A stretch of DNA of 64,000 bases. Origin: Methanomicrobiales archaeon. Lineage in GTDB: Archaea; Halobacteriota; Methanomicrobia; Methanomicrobiales; Methanospirillaceae. Shown piece after piece: positions 44,542 through 53,832 of this stretch (the stretch's first letter is position 1; the number at the start of each line of letters is the position of its first letter). A program made the position numbers and the translations under genes. The notes under the pieces are model-generated. The model saw only the letters and a list, made by a program, of their open reading frames with translations, did no database searches and was not told the DNA's origin. The stretch covers positions 1-64,000 of the forward strand of contig JAAYWH010000029.1 in assembly GCA_012516785.1 (NCBI GenBank). The letters are read 5' to 3'.

Positions 44542-45334
44542 CCGTGCGCAACTTGCGATGATGCTCGAGGTCTGCGCTTTTCCCAAACCGGGAAACGTGG
44601 ACCGGTGCCATGACTATGCCGAGACCCGGCTCGAACATTTCCTTGCATCGACCATTCTCTCACGCAAAGCGCTCGAAAGGGCGGAGCAGTGCGAAGGGGG
44701 GATCGGGGACATTATCCTCGATGCAGTCGGACGAACCAACGTCCATTCGGGGGGAAACACTCATTTCGGGGCTTTTATCCTGCTGATCCCCCTTCTCTGC
44801 GGGGGGGATATCCCCGGTGCCTGCCGTATTATATCAGAGACTACTGTCGAAGATGCTATCCTCTTTTACCGGGCTTTTGGAAAAACGCGGGTCAGGGTGT
44901 TAAAGGACGATGAGCTCGATGTGAACGATCCACGCGCTACCGATGAACTCAGAGAACGCCGGATGACGTTATACGATGTCATGCTGTATTCTGCCAAACA
45001 TGACATGGTTGCCCGTGAATGGATCAACGGATTTGCCCTTACCCGGCGAGGGGCCGATCTCCTCAAATCCCATCACGGGGGATGCGGGGCTGTGGTGGGA
45101 ACGTTCATGGATCTCCTGTCCACCGAACCTGATACGTTCATCATCAAGAAGCATGGCCGAGACGTCGCCTGGGAGGTCATGAGAAAGGCACGGGAGGTAA
45201 GGGAAGGAATCCGCGACATCACCCGGTTCGACCAGGAATTGATCGATAGCGGCATAAATCCCGGCTCAATCGCAGATATTATCATTGCTTCCCTCTATAT
45301 CGCTCTGGGTGAAGGATGGCAATGGGACTATTGA
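44513..45334 (+). CDS. CitG/MdcB-family protein (triphosphoribosyl-dephospho-CoA synthase type)
   Basis: Product of 273 residues. Family motifs are AFPKPGNVDRCHD, TNVHSGGNTHFG and HHGGCGAVVGTFMD. Bacterial CitG makes the prosthetic-group precursor of citrate lyase, an enzyme methanogens lack. Relatives in methylotrophs occur in tetrahydromethanopterin gene clusters, so a pterin-related role is more likely here (inference). The ATG lies within the end of marker 9, and its end overlaps the DUF447 gene by 19 bases. Confidence 0.85.
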   Translation: MNGQPITRADRAQLAMMLEVCAFPKPGNVDRCHDYAETRLEHFLASTILSRKALERAEQCEGGIGDIILDAVGRTNVHSGGNTHFGAFILLIPLLCGGDIPGACRIISETTVEDAILFYRAFGKTRVRVLKDDELDVNDPRATDELRERRMTLYDVMLYSAKHDMVAREWINGFALTRRGADLLKSHHGGCGAVVGTFMDLLSTEPDTFIIKKHGRDVAWEVMRKAREVREGIRDITRFDQELIDSGINPGSIADIIIASLYIALGEGWQWDY

Positions 45335-45891
45335 GAGAGGGTATCAACGAGGTTATCGCAACCACCTGCCGGAATGCAGCACCCATGGGCATCATCTACC
45401 GGAACGGAGTGGCGCGGATGGTGGTATTCCGGGGCAGTCATACTGCCGAGCGGATAAGGGAGCATGGCTGGGTCGTGGCAAATTTTCTCTACGACCCGGT
45501 GGTCTATGTGAAAACGGCCTTCGAAGATCTGCCACCGGAAGATTTTATCGATGAACAGGTGGGTGAGATTGCCGTCCAGCGACTTTCCGGGGTGGAAGCC
45601 TGGGCAGCCTACCAGGCCGAGATTGACCAGGAGACCAATGAGGCTCTGATCGTCACCCTCACCCTCCTGAAAGAGACGATCTGCAGCCTGGCCCTGCACC
45701 CGGTCAATCGTGGTTTCAACAGTATCATCGATGCGACCGTTCACGCGACCCGGTTCCAGCAATCCCGCGACCCCCATCTCCGCGACCTGATCCGGCACCA
45801 TGCTTCACTTGTCAGGAAATGCGGCGGTGCGCGCGAGATGGAAGCGCTCGAGCTCCTCTCTACCTATCTGGATTTCGGGGACGAAGAATAA
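45316..45891 (+). CDS. DUF447 family flavin-binding-like protein
   Basis: Product of 191 residues. Recognisable by LREGINEVIATTCRNAAPMGIIYRNG, the characteristic DUF447 start, and a split-barrel FMN-binding-like fold. DUF447 genes accompany tetrahydromethanopterin genes in methylotrophs. It overlaps the CitG-like gene, making the last member of a three-gene operon with marker 9. The exact reaction is unknown. An ATG at 45322 is an alternative start. Confidence 0.85.
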   Translation: MAMGLLREGINEVIATTCRNAAPMGIIYRNGVARMVVFRGSHTAERIREHGWVVANFLYDPVVYVKTAFEDLPPEDFIDEQVGEIAVQRLSGVEAWAAYQAEIDQETNEALIVTLTLLKETICSLALHPVNRGFNSIIDATVHATRFQQSRDPHLRDLIRHHASLVRKCGGAREMEALELLSTYLDFGDEE

Positions 45892-46083
45892 TCCTGCTTC
45901 TCACCTCCTATTCTCCCGGCTCTTTTCGGTTTGATACAACAGAGGTTTGAAACACCAGGAGACCCAGGAAGGGAGCGCCTGCACCTCTGATGCACTGTCA
46001 CGGTTCCTGGCTTGGGACTGCCGGCATTCTGATCCCTGTTCAGGCCAGGTGAGTCCGTAGTCCAAAAAAAGGATGAACCGGTA

Positions 46084-47079
46084 TCAGCAGACCCTCGGGA
46101 CGGGATCCCCGATCGGAGGTTCGATGAAGCGTTCGCCCCCCACCGCGGTCTCCATAATCACATGGGCCCCTTCCGTTACCCTGCCGATGATTGCTGCATT
46201 GTACCCATAGTGGTGTGATTTGATTGCGGCGAGAATTGCCTCTGCCTCCTCTGCGGGGACCCCCATCACGACTTTTCCCTCGTTTGCAACCTGCAGGGGA
46301 TCAATCCCAAGCATCATCGAGGCGCTCTTCACGCTCTTTCGCAGCGGCACCGTCTCCTCATCGATGCGGATTGAGACCCTGCTCTTCTTTGCCATCTCGT
46401 TGATCGCACTGGCAAATCCACCCCGGGTAGGGTCCTTCATGGCATGAATGGTCCCTGCCTCAAGGGCACGGGAGACCAGGCCCCAGAGTGGGGCGACATC
46501 GGATCGGATCTGCTCTCCGAATGACAGGCCCGCCCGTTCTGCCATGATGGCAAGCCCATGGTCACCGAGCGTCCCGCTTACAAGGATCACATCACCTGGC
46601 AGGAGCCCCGAGTCCCGGACCGGGGTCCCGGCAATACCAATACCCGCGGTATTGATCACTATCCCGTCCAGGGCACCCTTTTCCAGCACCTTCGTATCCC
46701 CAGTCACCAGGCTCGCACCGGATTCGCCGAGAGCGGCATCCATGGACTGTACGATCCGCTCAAGGTCCGCTACTTCAAATCCCTCTTCGATGATCATACC
46801 GCAGGAGAGCGCAAGCGGCCTGCCACCCATCATGGCGAGGTCATTGACCGTTCCACAGATGGATATCCGCCCAATATCCCCGCCTGGGAAGAAGATGGGC
46901 CGGACGACGTGGGAATCCGTGGTGAAGACGATGTTCATCCCATCTACGGGGATGACTGCCCCGTCATCAAGCGCCTCGAGGCCGATCCCCCCTGCATTGT
47001 TGTGCTCTATCCTCGTCAGGACCTTGAGGAGTTCCCCCATCACTTCACCGCCGGCCCCATGCATCAGGCTGACTTTCAT
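46084..47079 (-). CDS. hypE: Hydrogenase maturation protein HypE
   Basis: Product of 331 residues. HypE dehydrates a carbamoyl group on its C-terminal cysteine to give the cyanide ligand of [NiFe]-hydrogenase. The conserved C-terminus PRVC is intact, and MHGAGGEVMGELL plus DGAVIPVDG, GTVNDLAMMGG and TRGGFASAINEMA are the PurM-like ATP-binding features. Its ATG directly follows the hypA stop codon (TAGATG), so the two are coupled. Confidence 0.95.
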   Translation of the reverse strand: MKVSLMHGAGGEVMGELLKVLTRIEHNNAGGIGLEALDDGAVIPVDGMNIVFTTDSHVVRPIFFPGGDIGRISICGTVNDLAMMGGRPLALSCGMIIEEGFEVADLERIVQSMDAALGESGASLVTGDTKVLEKGALDGIVINTAGIGIAGTPVRDSGLLPGDVILVSGTLGDHGLAIMAERAGLSFGEQIRSDVAPLWGLVSRALEAGTIHAMKDPTRGGFASAINEMAKKSRVSIRIDEETVPLRKSVKSASMMLGIDPLQVANEGKVVMGVPAEEAEAILAAIKSHHYGYNAAIIGRVTEGAHVIMETAVGGERFIEPPIGDPVPRVC

Positions 47080-47418
47080 CTACTCATCCACCTCTATCTC
47101 GATATGGGTGACCACGATCTCCCTGCCCCGCACCAGCTCAGGGAGCGCCCCGCATCCCGGACAGATGAATTTCTCACTTCCCCGGTACCCACAGATACAC
47201 CGTGTCTCAGGGGGGACCTGCGTACTCTCCAGGACTGCCCCGCGTAAGACCGGATCTTCTTCGATGAGGGTGTCGAACAGGAACTGTACCTGTTCGGGAC
47301 TGACCATCGACATCTCGCCGATATCAACGCACACCCTCTTCACCTGCCTGGCATGGTGATCCCGGGCTGTCTTCTGTGCCGTCTTAAAAATATCGTATGC
47401 AATTCCAAACTCGTGCAT
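47080..47418 (-). CDS. hypA: Hydrogenase nickel-insertion protein HypA
   Basis: Product of 112 residues. It begins MHEFGIAYDIF, where His2 and the N-terminus bind nickel. Zinc-site cysteines are in TRCICGYR and FICPGCG. It delivers nickel to the hydrogenase large subunit together with HypB. The ATG at 47418 fits the family exactly; the upstream part of the open frame is not used. It is followed directly by hypE. Confidence 0.94.
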   Translation of the reverse strand: MHEFGIAYDIFKTAQKTARDHHARQVKRVCVDIGEMSMVSPEQVQFLFDTLIEEDPVLRGAVLESTQVPPETRCICGYRGSEKFICPGCGALPELVRGREIVVTHIEIEVDE

Positions 47419-47625
47419 GTTTTCAACCGGATAAAGAGGATATCCCCGGCCGTGTGCCGGGAAGTGCACCGGGAGCGTCCGGGTGCGGGGGCGGCAGGAG
47501 GACCGTATTCCTGTACAGTTCTGCCGGAACCGCAATAAATGATCGCATCATGCCGTTATACCTCCGCCGGGGAATTCTTCATATAGTCCTGTTCCAAAGA
47601 GTAGTAGCGGCGAAGGTACACTCCC

Positions 47626-48279
47626 ATGCTGGATTCTTTGCTGCATATTGACCAGAACCTCGCCGGGCTGATAACCACCTTTGGTCCGGGTGCCTATCTG
47701 ATCCTCTTCCTGATTCTCCTTCTCGAGACCGGGTGCATCCTCACGGTATTTCTGCCCGGGGACTCGCTCCTCTTTGTGGCCGGTGCAGGGGCAGCATCAG
47801 GCCTCTTCTCCCTCTCCTGGTTGATCATCATCTTCTTCCTTGCAGGGGTGGCTGGCGACCTCCTGAACTATTGGCTCGGACACCATATCGGGCTGAACGT
47901 CTTCAGGAAGCGGTTCCCTGACCTCGTAAAGGAAGAATACATCGATCGGACGAGCCTGTATTTTGAGCGGTTCGGGAAGAAGACGATCTTTATTGGGCGG
48001 TTCATCCCGGTGGTCAGGACATTTGCCCCCTTCCTTGCCGGCATCGGCACCATGGATTGCCGCGATTTCCTGCTCTACAACGTCATATCCGCGTTCTGCT
48101 GGTCGGTGGCCATCACGGGGGCCGGGTATATCCTTGGATCGATCCCCTGGATACAGGAGCATATCGGCCTGATCATCCTGATCACGATTGTGTTCATCCT
48201 GGCGACGATCATCGTGATCATCCTGGCGTCTGCCCATGGGTTTTTGAGGGCAAAGAGAGGAGAAAAGAACGGGGGATGA
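47626..48279 (+). CDS. DedA-family membrane protein
   Basis: Product of 217 residues with about five hydrophobic segments. Family motifs are FLPGDSLLFVAGAGAA (E/F-x-P-G-D region), GDLLNYWLGHHIG, and the basic FGKKTIFIGRFIPVVRTFAPFLAGI signature. DedA proteins include transporters that return polyprenyl or phospholipid carriers across the membrane. The substrate here is not known. Single gene, divergent from hypA. Confidence 0.9.
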   Translation: MLDSLLHIDQNLAGLITTFGPGAYLILFLILLLETGCILTVFLPGDSLLFVAGAGAASGLFSLSWLIIIFFLAGVAGDLLNYWLGHHIGLNVFRKRFPDLVKEEYIDRTSLYFERFGKKTIFIGRFIPVVRTFAPFLAGIGTMDCRDFLLYNVISAFCWSVAITGAGYILGSIPWIQEHIGLIILITIVFILATIIVIILASAHGFLRAKRGEKNGG

Positions 48280-48313
48280 CTCCCTCCGCCCCTGAGAGGG
48301 AGACTGGGGGACC

Positions 48314-49390
48314 CTAACAGGAGTGATGGATCATAAGCCCTTCGTTGTCGATCTTTGATTCCACCGTGATCGAGAGGCCGATTTTTTTGACGATCTCTTC
48401 AACAAAAGCCCGGTCTTTCTCGGTGATGATGGCAATCGAAGGGCCAACCGAGCTCATGCCGACAAACTCAAGACCGGCTTCTCGGAGCTGGCTCATGTAA
48501 TGGTAGATCTCGAAGCTGTGGTGCTCCACCTCGGCCCGTTTCGAACCGCGGAACTCGATCTCCCAGATGATATTGCCGATCCGCTTCAGGTTGTCCTCCT
48601 CAAGCGCCGGGATCATGTCCATGAGCATGAGGTACGCCTTCAGTTCCCTGTCGCGGTAGTCAAGGACTCTTGCCTTGTTCATCAGGAGGTCAAACTCCTT
48701 TGTTCCCGCAGATGAGATGTCACTTGGGGGGATGACCACAAAGACATTTTTCCCTTCCGCGAATGGATGGTGGTAGGCCAGCGTCAGCTCATCTCCCATG
48801 ATTGCCATACCGCCGTAAGTACTGACAGCGGGGCCGACACCGGTCTCGAATGCAAAGGCGATCGTCTCCCCTGCGGTCTCTTCGACGTAATTGTTGCCGA
48901 CCAGTTTCCTGAGCTGATCCGGCGTGAGGGGAGATCCCACCGCGTAGTTGAGTGCGTTGGCAAGCGAGATCATGACGGTACTAGTTGAACCGAGCCCGAC
49001 ATGCTGGTGCTGGTGGTCCCGGGCACGGATTCGGAATCCTCCCTTGTACCCGGTCACTTTCCTGAAGACCTCTACGAAATGCCGGATGATGCCTTCACGG
49101 GAGTAATCAATCTCAATTCCCGATTCCGTGCAGGTGACATCGACGCTGCAGTAGAGCTGGAGGGCAAACCCGAGCCCCCCGCCTCCCGCCCGTCCTGGGG
49201 CAAACCGGTTCATATCAAAAACGGTCAGGTGGATCCGTGCAGGTGAACGGACCGTGACCGTGCCTTTTACAGGAGAAAGGGGATAGGAACGTTCGAGCCC
49301 AAGGGTCCGGATATTCTCTCCGGGATGAAACGAGATGAACTCGTATTCGACGAGATCGAGATCTCCTCCCCGAATTTTCATGATGGCCAT
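48314..49390 (-). CDS. GHMP-family protein, beta-RFAP synthase-like
   Basis: Product of 358 residues. A short N-terminal addition precedes VTVRSPARIHLTVFDMN, the start of the GHMP fold; the nucleotide-site segment is VGLGSTSTVMISLANALN. Close to beta-ribofuranosylaminobenzene 5'-phosphate synthase, the enzyme that starts the methanopterin arylamine branch. The fit is good but the first 40 residues and the D-x-N-R-F-A segment differ from what I recall of the typical enzyme, so a GHMP paralogue is possible. GGAGAG lies upstream of the ATG. CitG-like and DUF447 genes 3 kb away fit a methanopterin theme. Confidence 0.75.
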   Translation of the reverse strand: MAIMKIRGGDLDLVEYEFISFHPGENIRTLGLERSYPLSPVKGTVTVRSPARIHLTVFDMNRFAPGRAGGGGLGFALQLYCSVDVTCTESGIEIDYSREGIIRHFVEVFRKVTGYKGGFRIRARDHQHQHVGLGSTSTVMISLANALNYAVGSPLTPDQLRKLVGNNYVEETAGETIAFAFETGVGPAVSTYGGMAIMGDELTLAYHHPFAEGKNVFVVIPPSDISSAGTKEFDLLMNKARVLDYRDRELKAYLMLMDMIPALEEDNLKRIGNIIWEIEFRGSKRAEVEHHSFEIYHYMSQLREAGLEFVGMSSVGPSIAIITEKDRAFVEEIVKKIGLSITVESKIDNEGLMIHHSC

Positions 49391-49727
49391 CTACATAACT
49401 CTCCTTTCCAGTGACCGATTCTGATCGATCAGAGCATATGTTTCCTGTAGCTCCGGAGGGTCTTAAGGATGTTCATCAACAACCGGTTCGGATAATTCCG
49501 GAATTTATGGGGTATTTTTCCGAGGTTTTACCCCTGTGTACCGTCAAGGGTGAGAGTGTCAACCCGATCCACTTCTCTTTTCAGTGATCCTCTTAGTCAG
49601 TGCATTGGACCGAAGCCAGGACCCTTCCCCCGAGCTTTAGTGTCCATTCGTCACCGGCAAAGACCTCATCAGGGAACGACCCGTGTGCCTTCTGTACCCC
49701 AAAAGGAAGCCCGGGCCCTTCTTCATC
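49391..49727. other. Intergenic region, no gene found
   Basis: About 335 bases between the end of pit and the start of the GHMP gene, both leftward. The first 50 bases likely include the GHMP promoter and the rest the end of the pit transcript. The short frames present have no ribosome-binding signal. Nothing else noted. Confidence 0.4.
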
Positions 49728-50900
49728 CTAGAGGAACCACGAGAGGACCACGTAAGCAGACCAGGAGAGGGCAAATGCGAGGGGAATGGTCACTACCCAT
49801 GCCTCCATCATCCGGCGGGTGACCTCCCATTTTACCGCCTTGACACCTCGTGTTGCACCGACACCTACGATCGATCCGCTCATCACCTGAGTGGATGATA
49901 CCGGGATCCCGTAGGTTGTCACCATCGCAAGGACAGCCCCTCCTGATGTAGCAGCGCAGAAACCCTGGTATGGCCGGATTTTGGTGATCTCTTTTGCCAG
50001 CTTGTTGATAACTTTCCATCCCCCGAAACTCGTGCCAAGCGCGATCGCGGCGGCTGAGAGGATGATCACCCACAGGGGGACCGTGAACAACGGGATCAGC
50101 CCCCCGGCGAGGAGCAGGGCACAGATAACCCCGACAGCATGCTGCCCGTCGTTGGCACCGTGCCCGGCTGCCTGGAACAGGCTTGCGGCGACCTGCAGCG
50201 GCTGAAAGATCCGTCTCATCCGATTCTGCCGGGAGAAGCGAAACAGGTGGGAGACCAGGAGATCGAAGAGAAATGCAGCGATGAACCCGATCACGGGAGA
50301 GATAAAAATGAAGACAACAATGGCGAGGATCCCGGAAAGAACAAGAAGACCCGCAAGGATCATGAGGGGGATGGTGACCGAGATACCGAATATCACCCCA
50401 AGCACGAGGGCGGGTCTGATCCCTTCCTCGAGATAATATGCCAGGATACTGAGGATCAGGGCTCCGATTCCCGCGCCGGTGAGAGAGAAGAGGACGAGAG
50501 CCCTGATCGTTGCTGCGGGCGGCAGAATAAGAGCAGAAAGACCAGCAACAGCCACCCCTGTCCCCAGTATCCCGCCAATGAGGGCATGGCTGCTTGAAAC
50601 AGGCAGCCCGATATGGGTGGCAGCAAGGATGAGCATGATCGAGACCAGCATCGCTACCACGAGAGACAACGGGGTCATAGCACCCGGGACCACCAGCTCG
50701 GTACCGATCGTTGCGGCGACAGCGGTGGTGAACATGAACGGGCCGATAAAATTGGCGATCGCTGATGAGACGCTTGCCTTCAGGGGAGAGAGCGCCCTCG
50801 TTTCAACGACGGTGGCGATCGAATGGGATGCATCGTTTACGCCATTCACGAAGTTGAGCATGAGCGCGAGGGCGATTCCGGTGATGATCAGGAGATCCAT
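49728..50900 (-). CDS. pit: Inorganic phosphate transporter, PiT family
   Basis: Product of 390 residues with about ten membrane helices. The two Pit signature repeats are LNFVNGVNDASHSIATVVETRALSP-like (read NFVNGVNDASHSIATV) near residue 15 and AAGHGANDGQHAVGV near residue 245. A soluble loop lies between. It imports phosphate with a cation. The DUF47 gene just upstream (5-base gap) is its usual partner. Confidence 0.93.
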   Translation of the reverse strand: MDLLIITGIALALMLNFVNGVNDASHSIATVVETRALSPLKASVSSAIANFIGPFMFTTAVAATIGTELVVPGAMTPLSLVVAMLVSIMLILAATHIGLPVSSSHALIGGILGTGVAVAGLSALILPPAATIRALVLFSLTGAGIGALILSILAYYLEEGIRPALVLGVIFGISVTIPLMILAGLLVLSGILAIVVFIFISPVIGFIAAFLFDLLVSHLFRFSRQNRMRRIFQPLQVAASLFQAAGHGANDGQHAVGVICALLLAGGLIPLFTVPLWVIILSAAAIALGTSFGGWKVINKLAKEITKIRPYQGFCAATSGGAVLAMVTTYGIPVSSTQVMSGSIVGVGATRGVKAVKWEVTRRMMEAWVVTIPLAFALSWSAYVVLSWFL

Positions 50901-50905
50901 CGTGA

Positions 50906-51535
50906 TCAGGCATGGTTCCGTGAGATGTCGGTGAGGGCATGCCCGACATCGTTGTACTTCTCCATCACCCTTGCCATTCCCTCGTAGATGTCCTTGAGCT
51001 TGATGATGAGGAGCGGATCTTTCGACTGGAACAACTCAATCACCGCTCTCGAGAGAAGTTCGTTTGATACATTGTACAGCCTGTTGATCTCCCGTGCGTG
51101 CTGTTCGATCTCCTCTGATCGTTTCATAGTGGCAAGATCGTCTATTCCGTGCGTGATCTCGGCGCTTGAAAGGATGATCAGGTACGAGAATTCCCTCAGG
51201 AGTTCCGTGGACTGGGGTATTCCGTAATTGCAGATCTGATGGGTAACCCAGTCGATCCGATCGAGCACATCGTCAAGTGCCGGAGCAAGGCGTGCAATCT
51301 CCTCGGGTTCCAGTGGCGTTATCAGTGAATCGTTCAGCCGCTCGTAGGTCTGCCGGGTGATCTCATCGGCTGCATGCTCGATCTGCCGGACTTTCTGCCC
51401 TTTCTCGGTTCCTGCTGGCAGTTCGTGAGTGATCTCGTTGAGAATCCCTGCTGCTTCATCGATCTTTTCAGCCATCTCCTTAAAGAGGGTGAAGAAGACT
51501 TTATCTTCCGGTAGAATCAGATCCCGGATCCGCAT
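50906..51535 (-). CDS. DUF47/PhoU-like Pit accessory protein
   Basis: Product of 209 residues, all helical. It starts with LILPEDKVFFTLFKEMAEKI and has LEPEEIARLAPALDDVLDRID and ALTDISRNHA at the end, typical of the TIGR00153/DUF47 family. PhoU-like acidic motifs may bind metal clusters. These proteins pair with Pit transporters and probably gate or regulate them. The stop lies 5 bases before pit. Confidence 0.9.
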   Translation of the reverse strand: MRIRDLILPEDKVFFTLFKEMAEKIDEAAGILNEITHELPAGTEKGQKVRQIEHAADEITRQTYERLNDSLITPLEPEEIARLAPALDDVLDRIDWVTHQICNYGIPQSTELLREFSYLIILSSAEITHGIDDLATMKRSEEIEQHAREINRLYNVSNELLSRAVIELFQSKDPLLIIKLKDIYEGMARVMEKYNDVGHALTDISRNHA

Positions 51536-51596
51536 AGGTACTCTTTCCTGGTACCCGGAAACAGAAAAAACTGGTGCCCGGAAAGGCTGGGGTGAT

Positions 51597-52151
51597 TTAT
51601 CCTACCGGCCTGTCGAAGAAGATGTTCTTTCCGGTGATACTCACCGGGATCCCATAGGCGACACTGCAGCTCTCCATCCAACCGAGGGACAGGCATGCAA
51701 CTCCGGCCGTATACATGATCCTGTTATCCAGGTTATGCAGGGAAGCGGTCTTTGCGGCAGACCCGATGGCAATTCCGAGGTCCGTCATCTTCATGATGCA
51801 GTTTGGCCCGGCAAATGGCGGTCCCTTGACCGGAGTTTGGTCCCGGAAAGCCTCCATCTCGGCACAGGATCTGAAACCGCACCCATGGCAGTTCAGGCCC
51901 AGCGGCTCATATCCTCGGGCTCCGATCAGGAGGCATGCATCGGATGCAGCGATATTCTTACCATCACGGACGAAAAAAGGCTGGGCATGCTCATTCCCGT
52001 ACCGGATCATCTCGAGCGAAAGCAGGGAACGATCAGAGTTCAGGACTGTGCGGGTCATGATCGAGTCCTTCCCCTTCCCCTTTGGTGCAGTCCGTGCCGA
52101 AACAGCCATAAGGGAGACGACCAGTCGGACCGCTTCATCAGTATCCTTCAT
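51597..52151 (-). CDS. DUF2148 ferredoxin-like protein
   Basis: Product of 184 residues. The cysteine motif C-x2-C-x4-C in NCHGCGFRSC, followed by GPNCIMKM, and a final CLSLGW segment mark the DUF2148 family, thought to bind an iron-sulfur cluster. It starts within VRLVVSLMAVSARTAPKGKGKD, typical of the family. Redox role suspected; no partner is evident. Unusual tandem repeats occupy its upstream region. Confidence 0.85.
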   Translation of the reverse strand: MKDTDEAVRLVVSLMAVSARTAPKGKGKDSIMTRTVLNSDRSLLSLEMIRYGNEHAQPFFVRDGKNIAASDACLLIGARGYEPLGLNCHGCGFRSCAEMEAFRDQTPVKGPPFAGPNCIMKMTDLGIAIGSAAKTASLHNLDNRIMYTAGVACLSLGWMESCSVAYGIPVSITGKNIFFDRPVG

Positions 52152-52161
52152 GATCGTACGT

Positions 52162-52207
52162 AGGGATCCGGTCAGTGAAAAGGGATCCGGTCAATAAAAA
52201 GGGATCC
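52162..52207. repeat. 19-bp tandem repeat upstream of the DUF2148 gene
   Basis: AGGGATCCGGTCAGTGAAA (52162-52180) is followed without gap by AGGGATCCGGTCAATAAAA (52181-52199) and a partial third copy AGGGATCC (52200-52207). The array begins 11 bp from the DUF2148 ATG, where a leader or operator would be. Confidence 0.85.
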
Positions 52208-52550
52208 GAACCGGGTAGATCCGAGTTTCTCTTCCCTGAATTAAGAGACCGGCCGGCGACCGGATCCTGATCCTCAGGAAGTTGTCCGGCAGCTGGAGCA
52301 ACCCTGTTCCTCTTCAACAATACCGTGAATCCGCCTGATACTCTCCCTGCCCACTGCGCCAATGAGACGTTTCAGTTCGCCTCTTCCTGTGCTGCGATAG
52401 AAACCGTTATACCGGCACGGGAATCACGTCCTATGAAGACGGATCCATCGACTCCGAATCTGAAGGCTGCAGGCCATCATCAGGGGTAGCTCTTGTGCAG
52501 TTCTGCTGCCGGCAGGGGGAGAGCCGATGGGTGCTTGAGGAGACGCTACC
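52208..52550. other. Divergent intergenic region of DUF2148 and fprA
   Basis: About 340 bases. GATAGAAACCGTTATACC near 52396-52413 is a possible TATA element for rightward transcription of fprA. A minus-strand frame ending at 52274 reads like a helical peptide with a C-terminal GCSSCRTTS but has no ATG, GTG or TTG at its beginning. Otherwise nothing seen. Confidence 0.4.
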
Positions 52551-53759
52551 ATGACTGTACGAGAACTGGGTCACGACATCTACTGGATCGGGGCGATCGA
52601 CTGGAACCGGAGACTGTTCGACTCCCTGATCCCCCTCCCAGAAGGGACAAGTTACAATGCCTACTTTGTGAAGGGAAGCGAGAAGTCTGCCCTTATCGAT
52701 ACCGTTGATCCGAGCAAGGAATTCGAGTTTGTCTGCAACCTGATCAAGCTCGGTGTTGAAAAAGTGGATTATATCATCATCAACCATGCAGAGCAGGATC
52801 ACTCGGGATCGCTTCCCATGGCTTCAGAGCTCTTTCCGGAAGCCCGGATCGTCGTCAGCGAGAAATGCAAAGACCTGGTGGTGAGCCTGCTTGAGATCGC
52901 CCCGGAACGGTGCCTCGTGGTGAAAGACCATGACACGATATCCCTCGGCGACCGGACTCTCGAATTTTTCATGGCCCCCTGGGTACACTGGCCGGAGACG
53001 ATGTTGACCTATCTCCGGGAGGACAAAATTCTGTTCTCATGCGATCTGTTCGGTTCCCACATCGCAACAAGCACTCTGGTGGTGCACGATGTGGCGGAGA
53101 TGTATCACCCGGCAAAACGGTACTATGCTGAGATCATGATGCCGTTCCGGATGCAGATCCGGGACCATATGAAGAAGATTGCTGACCTCAAGATTGAAAT
53201 GATCGCACCAAGCCACGGTCCCCTGTATCAGCCACCCGATCCGATCCTTGCGCTTTACCGTGATTGGATATCGGATACGGTGAAGAATGAGGTCGTCATC
53301 CCGTATGCAAGCATGCACGGGAGCACTGAGAAGATGGTCCTTCATCTGGCCGGTGCCCTCATCGATCGCGGCATCGCGGTCAAACCATTCGACCTGACAA
53401 AAACGGACCTTGGCGAACTGGCCGCCGCTCTGGTCGATTCAGCCACCATCGTCATCGGCACCCCGACCCTCCTCTTCGGGCCGCATCCTCTTGTCGCCAA
53501 TGCCGCATTCATCACCAACCTGATCAGGCCGAAAGCGAAATATGCGACGGTAATAGGGTCGTACGGGTGGGGGGGAAAGACCGTGGAGGCAGTCAAGGGA
53601 ATGCTGAACCACCTTTCTGCCGAGATCATCGATCCTGTCTATGTGAAGGGAGCCCCCGACTCTGCCTGCCTGCGCGAACTCGAAGCCCTCGCAGAACGGA
53701 TTGCCGCAAAGCACCGGGAAGCAGGCTTGCTGAACGATTCACCTCCTTTGCTGCCATGA
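52551..53759 (+). CDS. fprA: A-type flavoprotein, F420H2 oxidase (FprA)
   Basis: Product of 402 residues. An N-terminal diiron beta-lactamase-like domain with NHAEQDHSG (H-x-E-x-D-H) and further metal ligands in SCDLFGSH and APSHGP is joined to a C-terminal flavodoxin domain (VIPYASMHGSTEKMV; GSYGWGGKTVEA). In methanogens this enzyme reduces O2 to water with reduced F420, protecting against oxygen. GAGGAGACGCTACC precedes the ATG. Next gene: phosphoribulokinase, same strand. Confidence 0.93.
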   Translation: MTVRELGHDIYWIGAIDWNRRLFDSLIPLPEGTSYNAYFVKGSEKSALIDTVDPSKEFEFVCNLIKLGVEKVDYIIINHAEQDHSGSLPMASELFPEARIVVSEKCKDLVVSLLEIAPERCLVVKDHDTISLGDRTLEFFMAPWVHWPETMLTYLREDKILFSCDLFGSHIATSTLVVHDVAEMYHPAKRYYAEIMMPFRMQIRDHMKKIADLKIEMIAPSHGPLYQPPDPILALYRDWISDTVKNEVVIPYASMHGSTEKMVLHLAGALIDRGIAVKPFDLTKTDLGELAAALVDSATIVIGTPTLLFGPHPLVANAAFITNLIRPKAKYATVIGSYGWGGKTVEAVKGMLNHLSAEIIDPVYVKGAPDSACLRELEALAERIAAKHREAGLLNDSPPLLP

Positions 53760-53832
53760 GCAAGGAACGATTCGAAAGAACCCGGTACCCGGCACTCCTG
53801 CGATGGGGGAATCATGGAAGGAGCCCGGCGAA

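Noticed and set aside
52274-52410. Minus-strand frame ending GCSSCRTTS upstream of fprA
   Set aside because: It reads like a helical peptide with a C-x2-C tail but has no ATG, GTG or TTG at its beginning. It may be a gene remnant; evidence is too thin to call.
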